Shown here: positions 37,741-47,242 of the stretch, one piece after another
Layout: every line of letters begins with the position of its first letter
Position numbering within the stretch: position 1 is the stretch's first letter
Assembly: GCF_010667655.1 (NCBI RefSeq)
Contig: NZ_WHZU01000008.1
Span: 1-64,000 of the forward strand
Reading direction: 5' to 3'
From: Bifidobacterium saimiriisciurei
Lineage (GTDB): Bacteria; Actinomycetota; Actinomycetes; Actinomycetales; Bifidobacteriaceae
DNA: 64,000 nucleotides
Notes under the pieces: generated by a model
What the model saw: the letters and a program-made list of their open reading frames with translations, nothing else
Databases searched by the model: none
What the model was told of the DNA's origin: nothing
Position numbers and translations under genes: made by a program

Positions 37741-39732
37741 TCACCATCCGAAGTTGAACGGATCGCTGCCGCTTCCTCCGTTGTCGGAGTTTCCGTTGTC
37801 GGAATTGCCGTTGTTGTCGGAGTTTCCGTTGTTGTTCTGGTTGTTGTTGCTGTAGCCGTTGGATTCGGAGCGGTTCGAGCCGTTGACCGCGCTTTCCTCC
37901 TTGTTCATCGTGACGGACAGTTCGATGGTCTTGCCGTCGCGGACGACCGTGAGCTTGACGGTGTCATTGAGGGCCGTGGCGCGGACGTATCCGAGCAGCG
38001 AGGCGTTGGAACCGACGGTCTTGCCGTTGTATCCGACGATCACGTCGCCCTTCTTGACGCCGGCCTTCTCGGCCGGGCCGCCGGAGACGACGCTCTGCAC
38101 GGCGCTGCCGGCGCGGGTGACGCCGTCCGCCTCGGCGGTGTCGGTCTTGACGGTGACGCCGAGCGCCACGTGCTTGACCTTGCCGTTCTTGATGATCTCG
38201 TTGGTCACGCGCTTGACGAGGTTGGATGGGATGGCGAAGCCGATGCCGATGGAGCCGCTGGACGACGACGAGCTGGAGCTCGACGACGACGTGGCGATCG
38301 AGGAGTTGATGCCGATGATCTGGCCGGCGCCGTTGAACGTCGGGCCGCCGGAGTTGCCGGGGTTGATGGCGGCGTCGAGCTGCACGGCGTTGGTCACGAT
38401 CTCGTTGTTGTCGTCATCCATCACGGTGACGGGACGGTTCAGTGCGGAGACGATGCCGGTGGTGGCGGTGTTCTCGTAGCCGAGCGGGTTGCCGATGGCC
38501 ATGACGTTCTCGCCGACGGCCAGTTCGTCGGAGTCGGCGAACTCGGCGACGGTGAGGTCGCTCGGGGCGTTCTGCAGCCTGATGACCGCCAGATCGGTGG
38601 TGACGTCGGTGCCGACGAGCTTGGCCGTGTAGAGCGAGCCGTCGGAGAGCGTGACCTGGATCTGCGTGGCGCCGGAGACGACGTGGTTGTTGGTCACGAT
38701 GTCGCCGTCCTTGGAGATGATGGCGCCCGATCCCTTGGCGGTGCCGGTCTGGCCGCCGGACTGGATCTGCGTCTGGATGGCGACGACGGAACCGGAGACC
38801 TTCTTGGCGACGGACGTCCAGTCGACGGCCTGGCCGGATTCGGCCTTGGCGCTGCCGGAACCGGAGCCGGAGCTGAGCGACGACATGGACGACGACGTGG
38901 GCAGGGAGACCCAGCCGCCGGTCAGGGCCGCGAAGCCGAGGCCGAGGCTGACAGCCACGGCCACGACCGCCGCGACCACGGCGGTGAGGACCGGGGAGAT
39001 GCCACGGGCGTTGCCACCGTTCGGATTCGACGGAAGCGGACCGCCGTTGCCGTTGCCGTTGCCGCCATTATTGCCGCCGTTCGGCTGCTGGTTGGGATTG
39101 CGGAACGGGTTGAACGGGGAGCCGCCGCCATTGCCGCCGTTTCCGTTGCCACTGCCTGCCGCGCCGCCGTTGCCATTGGCGTCGGCGTTGGGCTGCTGGT
39201 TCTGCGTGGGCACCGGGCCGTAGGCGCCGTATTCGGGCGCCGGACGGTACAGCGGCTGGCCGTTGGGCTGCGTCGGCTGCTGCGCGCCGCCGGACTGCTG
39301 CGGCTGGCCGTAGGCGCCGTACTGCGGCGCGGACTGGTAGCCGGCCGAGGAGGTCTGCGAAGTCTGTGCCGGGGTCGTCGGCTGGGCGGGCGTGGCGCCG
39401 AACGGCGAGGGCACCGCCGGCGTGACCGGGGCCGAGGTCGGTGCGGGGAACGCCTGCGTGGGCTGGGCATCGGCGGCGGGGGGCGCGGAGGTCTCGGCAC
39501 CCGAGGCGGCGGCACCCTGCTCGGCGCCCGCTGCCGCGCCGGCGTCGGCGACCGGCAAAGCCTCGGTCGGCTGCTCGTTGTTGCGCTCGACCGGCGTGAT
39601 GGATTCCGTCTCCTGCTCGGAGGTCGGGGCCTCGGTCTGCGCCAGCAGCGGATCGTGCAATGCGGCGTCGGGCCTACGGCCCGAATCCGGCTGCTGAGGA
39701 TCCCATGCGGGAACGTTGTTGTTTTCAGCCAT
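37741..39732 (-). CDS. htrA: HtrA/DegP-type trypsin-like serine protease with PDZ domain
   Basis: A 663-residue membrane-anchored protease and chaperone for secreted proteins. Residues 1-245 are low-complexity, rich in Gln, Pro, Gly and Asn. One helix (about 247-270) follows. The protease triad is His 350 (TNNHVVSG), Asp 380 (TDLAVIRL) and Ser 461 (GNSGGP). A Ser-rich loop (about ten serines) and a PDZ domain come next, and an Asn/Asp/Gly-rich tail ends it. ATG 39732 follows AAGGAG. Confidence 0.93.
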   Translation of the reverse strand: MAENNNVPAWDPQQPDSGRRPDAALHDPLLAQTEAPTSEQETESITPVERNNEQPTEALPVADAGAAAGAEQGAAASGAETSAPPAADAQPTQAFPAPTSAPVTPAVPSPFGATPAQPTTPAQTSQTSSAGYQSAPQYGAYGQPQQSGGAQQPTQPNGQPLYRPAPEYGAYGPVPTQNQQPNADANGNGGAAGSGNGNGGNGGGSPFNPFRNPNQQPNGGNNGGNGNGNGGPLPSNPNGGNARGISPVLTAVVAAVVAVAVSLGLGFAALTGGWVSLPTSSSMSSLSSGSGSGSAKAESGQAVDWTSVAKKVSGSVVAIQTQIQSGGQTGTAKGSGAIISKDGDIVTNNHVVSGATQIQVTLSDGSLYTAKLVGTDVTTDLAVIRLQNAPSDLTVAEFADSDELAVGENVMAIGNPLGYENTATTGIVSALNRPVTVMDDDNNEIVTNAVQLDAAINPGNSGGPTFNGAGQIIGINSSIATSSSSSSSSSSSGSIGIGFAIPSNLVKRVTNEIIKNGKVKHVALGVTVKTDTAEADGVTRAGSAVQSVVSGGPAEKAGVKKGDVIVGYNGKTVGSNASLLGYVRATALNDTVKLTVVRDGKTIELSVTMNKEESAVNGSNRSESNGYSNNNQNNNGNSDNNGNSDNGNSDNGGSGSDPFNFGW

Positions 39733-39904
39733 TGTCACTCCTTGTTCGCTACATGGAGCTGGACGCCCATGTACTCGATGATTCCTGAACTATCTAAGAG
39801 TTAAGACTTCCCCTCTGGAAGTTTCCTGAATGTTCCTTGAAAGATATTGCCGAATACTCTCCCGACTCGCCCATATTTCCCACATGGCGGATTATCCCTT
39901 CGCT

Positions 39905-39920
39905 TAGAGTTGTACGTATG
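39905..39920 (+). promoter_or_regulatory. -10 box and leaderless start of tgt
   Basis: TAGAGT (39905-39910), 7 nt, then ATG (39918). There is no purine-rich ribosome site. The spacing predicts a transcript starting at or very near the A of the ATG. Confidence 0.6.
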
Positions 39921-41249
39921 ACTGACGTGACAGACCCCACCAACACCACCATCGACCTTGTGGAGCATCCGCGCGGCGCCGCCGAAGGCAAGCCCGGGGA
40001 CCGCGGCGCATTCGGCTTCGAGATCACCCGCCGTCTCGACCCCACCGCCGACGGCCTCGGCCGAGGCGGATTCCGCCACGGGCGCAGCGGCATCATCCAT
40101 ACGCCTCACGGCGACATCAAAACCCCGGCGTTCGTGCCGGTCGCCACGCAGGCCACGATGAAGGCCATGCTGCCCGAACAGCTTGTGGACCTCGGCGCGC
40201 AGTGCACACTCGCCAACGCGTTCCATCTATTCGAACGTCCCGGCGAGGACATCATCGACGCGGCCGGCGGCCTCGGCAAGTTCATGAACTGGCATGGCCC
40301 CACGTTCACCGATTCCGGCGGCTTCCAGGTCATGTCGCTCGGCGTCGGATTCAAGAAGACGCTGGCCATGGACGTCACGGGGCTCAAATCCGACGACATC
40401 ATCGCCAAGGGCAAGGAACGTCTCGCGTTCGTGGACGAGGACGGCGTCACGTTCAAATCGCCGCTCAACGGCGACATCCACCGTTTCTCCGCCGAGATCT
40501 CGATGGGCATCCAGCACAAGATCGGCGCCGACATCATGTTCTCGTTCGACGAGCTGACCACGCTGATGAACACGCGCTCGTACCAGGAGCAGTCGGTCGA
40601 GCGCACGTTCCGTTGGGCGAAGCGCTGCGTCGCCGAGCACCAGCGGCTCACGGCCGAACGTCTCGGCAAGCCGTATCAGGCGCTGTTCGGCGTGGTGCAG
40701 GGCGCGAACTACGAGGACCTGCGCCGTCACGCGGCACAGCAGATCGCCTCGCTCGACTTCGACGGCGTCGGCATCGGCGGCGCCATCGAAAAGAACATCC
40801 TCGGCAACATCTGCGCGTGGATCTGCGACGAGATGCCGGAGCTGCGGCCGCGCCACGTCTTGGGCATCGCCGCGGTGGACGACATCTTCGCGGGCGTGGA
40901 GAACGGCGGCGACACGTTCGACTGCGTGGCGCCCGCACGCACGGCCCGCAACGGCGCGATCTACACGCGCGACGGCCGCTGGAACGTGCTGCGCACCGCG
41001 CTGAAGCGCGACTTCCGGCCGCTTGAGGAAGGCTGCGACTGCTACACGTGCACGCATTATTCGCGCGCGTACCTGCATCATCTGCTCAAGGCGCGCGAGA
41101 TGAGCGGCTGCACGCTGGCCACGATTCACAACGAGCGCTTCTTCGTGAAGCTGCTCGACGACATCCGCGCCTCGATCGACGGCGGCTATTTCGACGAGTT
41201 CAAGCGCGAGACGCTCGCCCGCTTCTACGCCAACGGCTCCCGCGGCTGA
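39918..41249 (+). CDS. tgt: Queuine tRNA-ribosyltransferase
   Basis: A 443-residue enzyme that exchanges guanine 34 for queuine or preQ1 in GUN-anticodon tRNAs. DSGGFQVMSLG carries the substrate pocket, SFDELTT the nucleophilic Asp region, and the C-terminal CDCYTCTHYSRAYLHHLL the zinc ligands. An N-terminal tail of about 45 residues precedes the conserved fold. No preQ1 biosynthesis or transport gene is in the window. It is divergent from htrA across 185 bp. Confidence 0.95.
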   Translation: MTDVTDPTNTTIDLVEHPRGAAEGKPGDRGAFGFEITRRLDPTADGLGRGGFRHGRSGIIHTPHGDIKTPAFVPVATQATMKAMLPEQLVDLGAQCTLANAFHLFERPGEDIIDAAGGLGKFMNWHGPTFTDSGGFQVMSLGVGFKKTLAMDVTGLKSDDIIAKGKERLAFVDEDGVTFKSPLNGDIHRFSAEISMGIQHKIGADIMFSFDELTTLMNTRSYQEQSVERTFRWAKRCVAEHQRLTAERLGKPYQALFGVVQGANYEDLRRHAAQQIASLDFDGVGIGGAIEKNILGNICAWICDEMPELRPRHVLGIAAVDDIFAGVENGGDTFDCVAPARTARNGAIYTRDGRWNVLRTALKRDFRPLEEGCDCYTCTHYSRAYLHHLLKAREMSGCTLATIHNERFFVKLLDDIRASIDGGYFDEFKRETLARFYANGSRG

Positions 41250-41356
41250 CCGTTGCTTAGCGCCGGTTCCCAGCCACCGCCTACGATGGGAGCCGGCACA
41301 CGTAATCGTCACGTATTTCGTCACCCGTATGGTTTTGGGGAACAGAAGGAGAACTC

Positions 41357-42103
41357 ATGGACCTGCTCGAAGCGATGGAGGCGCGTCACGCCATCCGCAT
41401 GTACACCGACGAGGCGGTCGACGCCGAAACGCTGGCCGCAGTACAGAACGAAATCGACGCCTGCAATGCCGAAAGCGGCCTGCACTTCCAGATGGCCCAT
41501 GATCTGGACGACGCGTTCCTCGGGCTGAAGACGCATTATGGCCGGTTCAAGGGCGTGCACAACGCGATCGCGCTGGTCGGCGCGCCGGTGCCGCCGGCCG
41601 AAGGCGCCACCGCCGGCTGGGTCAAGGAGGGCACCGCCGACGAGGCGGCCACCGATCCCGGCGAGATCGCGCTGCAGGAGAAGGTCGGCTACTACGGCGA
41701 GCGCCTGGTCCTGAAGCTCGTGCAGCTGGGATTGGAAACCTCGTGGTCGGTGCTCGACAACGCCGATGCGGCGCCCGACGCCTGGTGGCGGCTCGGCCCC
41801 GACGAGAAGATCGTGTGGGTGCTGGCGTTCGGCCATGGCGCGCGCCCGGGCGGAAAGCACCGCACCAAGCCGATCGAGGAGCTCAGCCGCATCCCCGAGG
41901 GCACGGAGATGCCCGACTGGTTCCGCAGCGGCATGGAGGCGGCCATGCTTGCGCCCACGTCGCTGAGCCAGCAGCCGTTCCTGTTCACGCTGCACGAGGA
42001 CGGTTCGGTGAGCGCCGAGGCGACCGAGGGCCTGTTCGCCCACGTCGGTCTCGGATGTGCCAAGTACCACTTCGAAGCCGCCTCCGGCCACCCCGTGCGC
42101 TGA
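41357..42103 (+). CDS. Nitroreductase-family protein
   Basis: A 248-residue FMN-dependent oxidoreductase candidate. The N-terminal MEARHAIRMYTDEAVDAETL (arginine that contacts the flavin phosphate), the W-S-V-L central helix and the C-terminal LAPTSLSQQPFLF motif match the family. The physiological substrate is unknown. AAGGAGAACTC precedes the ATG. It is followed by a hairpin (GGAGGG-TTCAACT-CCCTCC, about 42126-42148) that probably ends transcription. Confidence 0.83.
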   Translation: MDLLEAMEARHAIRMYTDEAVDAETLAAVQNEIDACNAESGLHFQMAHDLDDAFLGLKTHYGRFKGVHNAIALVGAPVPPAEGATAGWVKEGTADEAATDPGEIALQEKVGYYGERLVLKLVQLGLETSWSVLDNADAAPDAWWRLGPDEKIVWVLAFGHGARPGGKHRTKPIEELSRIPEGTEMPDWFRSGMEAAMLAPTSLSQQPFLFTLHEDGSVSAEATEGLFAHVGLGCAKYHFEAASGHPVR

Positions 42104-42204
42104 GTCGCAGGGCTCGATTTTCGCGGAGGGTTCAACTCCCTCCGCACACGCTCCCGGTTCATCGTCCGGCTTCCCTTCCACGACACGCCGAAGACACACC
42201 TGAT

Positions 42205-42234
42205 TTGGCATATTCAAAACCGCAGTGCTAAATT
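42205..42234 (+). promoter_or_regulatory. tRNA-Leu promoter
   Basis: TTGGCA (42205-42210), 18-bp spacer, TAAATT (42229-42234), ending 12 bp before the tRNA. Confidence 0.6.
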
Positions 42235-42246
42235 AATCACTTGTCT

Positions 42247-42329
42247 GCGAGCGTGGCGGAATGGTAGACGCGCTGTCTTCAGGTGGCAGTGAGTGTATGC
42301 TCGTGGGGGTTCAACTCCCCCCGCTCGCA
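42247..42329 (+). tRNA. tRNA-Leu(CAG)
   Basis: Class II tRNA of 83 nt. The acceptor is GCGAGCG/CGCTCGC with discriminator A, the anticodon stem CTGTC/GGCAG with loop TTCAGGT (anticodon CAG), a long variable arm, and the T arm GGGGG-TTCAACT-CCCCC. CCA is not encoded. Its last bases and terminator form one copy of the 58-bp direct repeat. Confidence 0.93.
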
Positions 42330-42382
42330 CGATTGAAAACCCGAATCGTTGGAATCCCAACGATTCGGGTTTTTTCGTTTTT
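42325..42382 (+). repeat. Direct repeat copy 1: tRNA-Leu 3' end plus terminator (att-like)
   Basis: 58 bp running from TCGCAC at the tRNA 3' end through the tRNA terminator (AACCCGAATCGTTGG/CCAACGATTCGGGTT) to GTTTTT. It is identical to 43092-43149. It functions as the tRNA terminator and may also be an attachment site. Confidence 0.9.
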
Positions 42383-42420
42383 AAGCACACCCGCCGCTAC
42401 GACGTCGCCCAAGTCTGTCC

Positions 42421-42491
42421 TATAATCCGCCCCACGTCCTCCATGTATAGACAGAAGAATATTTTTGCAATACAATTTTGTATTACAAAAA
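42421..42491 (+). promoter_or_regulatory. Promoter and operator of the toxin-antitoxin pair
   Basis: A consensus -10 TATAAT at 42421-42426 is followed by an AT-rich dyad at 42462-42491: TTTTTGCAATACAA and TTGTATTACAAAAA, 14-bp arms with one mismatch. This is the expected autoregulatory site for a ribbon-helix-helix antitoxin. Its low GC contrasts with the surroundings. Confidence 0.6.
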
Positions 42492-42510
42492 TGCATGGAG
42501 GCCTGCGCAT

Positions 42511-42783
42511 ATGGAAAACACCATCGTCCATCCACGCGTACATGAACGTCATCCGGACATTAGCGAGGAAGACGTTCTGGAGGCTTGGAACAATGTACTG
42601 CTGTCAGCGCCTCGGGACGACGGAACCGGATCATGGGTGTCCATCGGCATGGACGGCAACGGACGTCTGCTGGAAATGGTATCCGTCCACAACAGCACTG
42701 GCCAATGGCTGATCTATCACGCAATGACCCCACCGACGAAAAAGACCATGAAGGAACTCGGAGCCACAAGGAGGAAATCATGA
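42511..42783 (+). CDS. Putative toxin of a type II toxin-antitoxin pair (BrnT-like?)
   Basis: A 90-residue protein. NGRLLEMVSVHNSTGQWLIYH and MTPPTKKTMKELG recall BrnT/RelE-type ribonuclease toxins, but the match is by eye and the family is not certain. The start at 42511 follows ATGGAGG. Its stop overlaps the antitoxin start by 4 bp (ATGA), so the two are coupled. The toxin-first order is that of brnTA and higBA. Confidence 0.6.
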   Translation: MENTIVHPRVHERHPDISEEDVLEAWNNVLLSAPRDDGTGSWVSIGMDGNGRLLEMVSVHNSTGQWLIYHAMTPPTKKTMKELGATRRKS

Positions 42784-43049
42784 ACCGCGAGGAAATCAAC
42801 AAGCTGTTCGGAGTGACCGACGAGCAGCTCGACCACATGGCCGGAGAATACGAATCCGGCAATTGGGAAGGAGTGGGACCGGTTGTTCCGGGGCGTCCAC
42901 GCATCTACGACGAAGAGCTCGAGACCATTTCGTTCCGCCTGCCCAAGTCACGCGTGAACGCCATCGACGCCAAGGCCAAGCGCAATGGTGAAACCCGCAG
43001 TCAATTCCTCCGTCAGGCCGTCGATGATGCGTTGCTCGCCAATGCATAA
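42780..43049 (+). CDS. Putative antitoxin, ribbon-helix-helix (CopG-like)
   Basis: An 89-residue protein. The C-terminal half (ISFRLPKSRVNAIDAKAKRN then GETRSQFLRQAVDDALL) is a clear ribbon-helix-helix DNA-binding domain. The N-terminal part (GVTDEQLDHMAGEYESGNWEG) with GRPRIYDEE is the likely toxin-contacting region. Translationally coupled to the toxin; GGAGGAAATC precedes the ATG. It probably binds the dyad upstream of the pair. Confidence 0.72.
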   Translation: MNREEINKLFGVTDEQLDHMAGEYESGNWEGVGPVVPGRPRIYDEELETISFRLPKSRVNAIDAKAKRNGETRSQFLRQAVDDALLANA

Positions 43050-43091
43050 TCGACCCCCCCCAAAAAAAAAGAAATCTCATTTATCTTTTAA

Positions 43092-43149
43092 TCGCACGAT
43101 TGAAAACCCGAATCGTTGGAATCCCAACGATTCGGGTTTTTTCGTTTTT
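43092..43149 (+). repeat. Direct repeat copy 2 (att-like)
   Basis: Exact 58-bp duplicate of 42325-42382, here without a tRNA in front. Together the two copies bracket 709 bp that hold only the toxin-antitoxin pair. Confidence 0.9.
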
Positions 43150-43433
43150 CAACCGACCATGCGCGAACAACCAACCATGCACAAAATCGTAAAGGCAACG
43201 GCATCGTGTTCCGTTCGATGTATATGAACGCCATCATTCAAGTTCCCATGGCCCAAGTTCCACGAGCACGCACACCCTTGAATCCACCCCTGAAGCCCTC
43301 ACCGCTCCCCCATATGCTGAACGGTCGATGAACGCGACGCGAAATATTACGGAACGGCGGGAAGCCGCCATATCACAAATCACGCCACGCGGGAGAATGG
43401 TCATAGGAAGGTCATGACGACCGAAGGAGACTC

Positions 43434-44696
43434 GTGAGCACCGATTCCAGCCCGCATCCGTTCAACGACTTCGACCGCGCCAACAGCGCCGCCGACAATG
43501 CCAGGCCCGACATCAATGCTGCCAGAAGCAACGTTCCCGACAGCGACCTCGATGGCATCGACAGCAACACCGACAACGTCGCCTCATTCCCCGCCCCTTC
43601 ATGGCAGGATGCCATCAAGCTGACGCAGACCGACCTGTCACAGCCCATCACCACCGGCCAGTCATCCCAACAGCCGTATCCGCAACCTCAGCAGTATCCG
43701 CAGCCACAGCTGCATATGGGTCCGCCGCCCACCGGCCAGCCAATCGCAACGCAGCCGCCGGCCGGCCAAGCTACGTTCCCACCACAACCGGCCGTAGTGC
43801 AACCCCAGTCCCAGCTGGCAACCGCGCAACCGCCCCTCTGGCAGCCCACCGTATGGACCGGCACCGACCAGCCCCGAGCCGACGCCGAGAAGGATTCCAA
43901 GGGCGAGGAGCTGCATATGGCCTGGTTCTACACCAAGTTCGCATTGTTCTGCTGGGTGTTCGCCATCGGTGGCCTCTACTTCCAGCTGGAGCAATATGAC
44001 GGCCGAATCGCCCTCGACACCATCATGCCGGCCCTGCTTTTCGGCATTCCGGCGATCATCACCACGGTCGTCGCCGGCGCATCGTTCTACCGCTGGTACG
44101 GATTGCGCAGAACCAGGAACCCCTATCAGGGCCTTATCGGCGTGGTCGGCAAGGACATCGCCGCCGCGGTCGGCGGCAAATCATTGAAGATGCCTAATTA
44201 CGACCAGGACGGCGATCCGGCCCACGACAAGATTCGTCGCGTATTGTTCGAGCCGACGGCGAATGCGACCGTGCGGTTCCCCGTGTTCATTCCCGTGGAA
44301 CTGTGGCGGCGATGCGCCGAAATCGCCGAGCGCAACGCCACCGGCGGCAGCACCGGCAATAACACCGACTCCAACCTCACCGGCCTCGACAAGGCGCTCA
44401 GCGACCATCTCGACCAGATGGAGGCGGCGGGAAAAATCTCACCGTCGTTCCGCAAGCACCTTGACCAGAAAACGGATGGCGAGCGCCGTCATACCGCCTA
44501 CATCGTGCTTCACGTGGCGAACGGACAGGCGTCGATCGTCGGCATTGATCCTCTTCGCACGTTCGAGCAGCGTGCGGAATTCGATGAGAAAGGCGCGTCC
44601 AAGTGCGTGACCGGCGGCCGATACGACGGCTATGCCAAGGCCATCATCATCGGCCGTCAGGCGGATGACCACGATTATCTGATGGCATCGCGCTGA
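43434..44696 (+). CDS. Hypothetical membrane protein with Gln/Pro-rich N-terminus
   Basis: A 420-residue protein not recognised. Residues 1-155 are disordered and Pro/Gln-rich (PYPQPQQYPQPQ). Two membrane helices follow at about 165-182 and 195-217, then a soluble C-terminal domain of about 200 residues. The GTG start at 43434 follows AAGGAG. It is transcribed alone. A membrane scaffold is possible, but no function can be assigned. Confidence 0.75.
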   Translation: MSTDSSPHPFNDFDRANSAADNARPDINAARSNVPDSDLDGIDSNTDNVASFPAPSWQDAIKLTQTDLSQPITTGQSSQQPYPQPQQYPQPQLHMGPPPTGQPIATQPPAGQATFPPQPAVVQPQSQLATAQPPLWQPTVWTGTDQPRADAEKDSKGEELHMAWFYTKFALFCWVFAIGGLYFQLEQYDGRIALDTIMPALLFGIPAIITTVVAGASFYRWYGLRRTRNPYQGLIGVVGKDIAAAVGGKSLKMPNYDQDGDPAHDKIRRVLFEPTANATVRFPVFIPVELWRRCAEIAERNATGGSTGNNTDSNLTGLDKALSDHLDQMEAAGKISPSFRKHLDQKTDGERRHTAYIVLHVANGQASIVGIDPLRTFEQRAEFDEKGASKCVTGGRYDGYAKAIIIGRQADDHDYLMASR

Positions 44697-44784
44697 CCAG
44701 CCGCATCCTGATCGTCCGTGCCCTAATTCGTTCGCGATCTAACCGCGCCGGCCGCGCCTCCGGTACCGGCCGCCCGGCGCGACG

Positions 44785-46080
44785 TCAGTACGCGCCGGCG
44801 ATGGCCTGATCGAGGTCGGCAATCAGGTCGTCGACGTCCTCAAGACCGATCGACAGGCGCAGCATGTTGTCGGTGACGCCGGCGGCGCGACGCGCCTCGG
44901 CCGGCACCTCGCGGTGGGTGATGTGCGCCGGGTCCACGATCAGCGAGCGCGCGTCGCCGATGTTGGGCACGTAGGAGAACAGTTTCGTGCCGTCGATGAT
45001 ACGTCGCACGTTGTCGGGGCTGCCGTCGACGAGGAACGACATGATCTGGCCGACGCCGTTGGGGAAGTATTTGCGCACGAGTTCATACTGCGGCGTGGTG
45101 CCGAGGCCGGAGTAATTGACTTTCGTCACGTGCGGGTTATGCGTGAGGTGTTCGGCGATGCGCGTGGCCGTGGCGACCTGCTGCGAGACGCGCTGCGGCA
45201 GCGTTTCGAGGCCGACGAGCGACAGGTACGCGTTGAACGGGCTTTGCACGGCGCCGAACGTGCGCAAATACTTGATGCGGATGCGCTTGATGAACGCGGC
45301 CGAACCGTATTTCTCGCCGAAGCTGTGCCATTCGCCGGCACGATCGTCGCTGATGACCTGCTGACGCATGGTGAACTGGGGGAAGCGGCCGTTCGTCCAG
45401 TCGAAATGTCCGCCGTCGACGATGATGCCGCCGATGGCGTTGCCGTGGCCGGTGATGCCCTTGGTGGTGGAGTGCACGACGATGTCGGCGCCGAATTCGA
45501 TGGGTCGCAGCAGGTAGGGCGTCGGCACGGTGTTGTCGACGATCACCGCGATGCCGTGCTTGTGCGCGAGCGCGGCCAGCGGCTCGATGTCGAGGACTTC
45601 GGTGGAGGGGTTGGCGACGGTTTCGGCGAAGATGGCGCGCGTATCGGGGCCGATCTTCGATTCGACCTCGTCGAGGTCGTTGATGTTCTTCACGAAGTCG
45701 GCGTGGATGCCGAACTGCGGCAGGAAGTCGCCGAGCGCGTCGACGCTGGCGCCGTACAGATCGGTGGGCGCGATGATGCGTCCGCCGCCTTCGCCGGCGC
45801 ACATGAGCGCGTAGGTCACGGCCGCCATGCCCGAACCGACGGCGACGGCGCCGATGCCGCCCTCGAGGGCGGCGACGCGGCGTTCGAGCGCGTCGACGGT
45901 GGGGTTGGCCACGCGGGAGTATTCGAATCCGTCGAGCTCGCCGGCGGCGAGGGCGTCGCCGCGCAGGGCGTCGCCGAGGTTGAAGGCGGCGGAAGCGTAG
46001 ATCGGCGGCACGGCCGCGTGATCATGTTCGTCGTTCGGTTCGTATCCGGCGTGAATGGCCTGTGTTCTGAAATTCGTCAT
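44785..46080 (-). CDS. O-acetylhomoserine sulfhydrylase / Cys-Met PLP-dependent enzyme (MetY-like)
   Basis: A 431-residue PLP enzyme that makes homocysteine (or cysteine) from the acetylated amino acid and sulfide. [30 protein letters not shown] marks the MetY subgroup. The PLP lysine is in [11 protein letters not shown], and the C-terminal [13 protein letters not shown] is typical. GGGAAG precedes the ATG at 46080. Divergent from msrAB across only 64 bp, which links sulfur amino-acid synthesis and repair. Confidence 0.9.
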   Translation of the reverse strand: MTNFRTQAIHAGYEPNDEHDHAAVPPIYASAAFNLGDALRGDALAAGELDGFEYSRVANPTVDALERRVAALEGGIGAVAVGSGMAAVTYALMCAGEGGGRIIAPTDLYGASVDALGDFLPQFGIHADFVKNINDLDEVESKIGPDTRAIFAETVANPSTEVLDIEPLAALAHKHGIAVIVDNTVPTPYLLRPIEFGADIVVHSTTKGITGHGNAIGGIIVDGGHFDWTNGRFPQFTMRQQVISDDRAGEWHSFGEKYGSAAFIKRIRIKYLRTFGAVQSPFNAYLSLVGLETLPQRVSQQVATATRIAEHLTHNPHVTKVNYSGLGTTPQYELVRKYFPNGVGQIMSFLVDGSPDNVRRIIDGTKLFSYVPNIGDARSLIVDPAHITHREVPAEARRAAGVTDNMLRLSIGLEDVDDLIADLDQAIAGAY

Positions 46081-46144
46081 GACTTCTTCCCGGCGTCTCT
46101 CTATGACGTGCTCATTGTTCTCGTTGCGGTCATACACTGTGAGC

Positions 46145-47173
46145 ATGATGAACATGACCGAACACGGTACGACCGAACACAGTATAAGCATGGCGGGCCA
46201 TGCCGCAGAAGGCGGCACTTCGGCCGAGCCCGCTCCCGCCACCCAGACCGCCTATTTCGCCGGCGGCTGCTTCTGGGGCCTTGAACGGTATTTCCAGGAG
46301 GTCGACGGCGTGACGGCCACGACGGTGGGCTATGCGCAGTCGAATACGCCCGATCCGACGTATGAGCAGGTGTGCTCGGGCGAGACGGACGCCGCGGAAA
46401 CGGTTCGCGTGGAGTTCGACCCGTCCCGCGTGACGCTGCGCACGCTGAGCCTGCTGTTTTTGGAGGTCATCGACCCGTTCTCCGTCGACAGGCAAGGCAA
46501 CGACACCGGCCGCCAGTACCGCACGGGCATGTTCTTTACGGATTCGACGCAGCAGACGGTGTATATCGCCGCGATCGAGCAGCTCATCGACCGTATCCCG
46601 CAGCGTCCGGCCGTGCTCATCGAGCCGCTGCGCAACTTCCACCCCGCCGAGGAGCATCATCAGGATTATCTGGAGAAGAATCCGGGCGGCTACTGCCATA
46701 TCCCGTTGGAGAAGATCCGCAACGTTCGCCGGCGTCAGAAGTATGTGGACCGTATCTGGGACCTGACGCTGGAGCAGTTCGCGGTCACGCAGCATGCGGC
46801 GACCGAACGGCCGTTCGTCAACGAATACGACCATACGTTCGAGCCGGGCATCTACGTCGATGTCGTCAGCGGCGAGCCGTTGTTCTCGTCGGCCGACAAG
46901 TTCGATTCCGGCTGCGGCTGGCCGGCGTTCTCGAAGCCGCTGCGCGCCGATCTGGTCACCGAGCATGAGGACGACCGCGTGCCGGGCCGGCCGCGCATCG
47001 AGATCCGTACGGCCGAAACGCAGATCCATCTGGGCCACGTGTTCGACGATGGCCCGGCCGAACTGGGCGGGCATCGCTACTGCATGAATTCCGCCGCGCT
47101 GCGGTTCGTGCCGTTGGAGCGCATGGAGGAGGAAGGCTACGGAGAGTACATCCCTCGAATCATGAAATCATGA
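46145..47173 (+). CDS. msrAB: Bifunctional methionine sulfoxide reductase MsrA-MsrB
   Basis: A 342-residue fusion. The MsrA half has the catalytic [11 protein letters not shown] and EEHHQDYL. The MsrB half has [11 protein letters not shown] and the active-site Cys in [12 protein letters not shown]. It repairs both epimers of oxidised methionine. No signal peptide, so it is cytoplasmic. TACACT (46133-46138) lies 6 nt before ATG 46145 and no ribosome site is seen, so it may be leaderless. Confidence 0.94.
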   Translation: MMNMTEHGTTEHSISMAGHAAEGGTSAEPAPATQTAYFAGGCFWGLERYFQEVDGVTATTVGYAQSNTPDPTYEQVCSGETDAAETVRVEFDPSRVTLRTLSLLFLEVIDPFSVDRQGNDTGRQYRTGMFFTDSTQQTVYIAAIEQLIDRIPQRPAVLIEPLRNFHPAEEHHQDYLEKNPGGYCHIPLEKIRNVRRRQKYVDRIWDLTLEQFAVTQHAATERPFVNEYDHTFEPGIYVDVVSGEPLFSSADKFDSGCGWPAFSKPLRADLVTEHEDDRVPGRPRIEIRTAETQIHLGHVFDDGPAELGGHRYCMNSAALRFVPLERMEEEGYGEYIPRIMKS

Positions 47174-47189
47174 AGCAGTAGAGCCACAA

Positions 47190-47221
47190 ACGAAAAGCCG
47201 CCCCGAAGGACGGCTTTTCGT
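47190..47221. terminator. Bidirectional terminator between msrAB and the FMN reductase
   Basis: ACGAAAAGCCG paired with CGGCTTTTCGT, extended by CCAC/GTGG. It lies between two convergent genes and can serve both. Confidence 0.75.
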
Positions 47222-47242
47222 GGTTTCGACACCGAATATGGA

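Noticed and set aside
42126..42148. Second tRNA fragment before tRNA-Leu (GGAGGG-TTCAACT-CCCTCC looks like a T arm)
   Set aside because: No acceptor, D or anticodon arm surrounds it. It is better explained as a hairpin after the nitroreductase gene.
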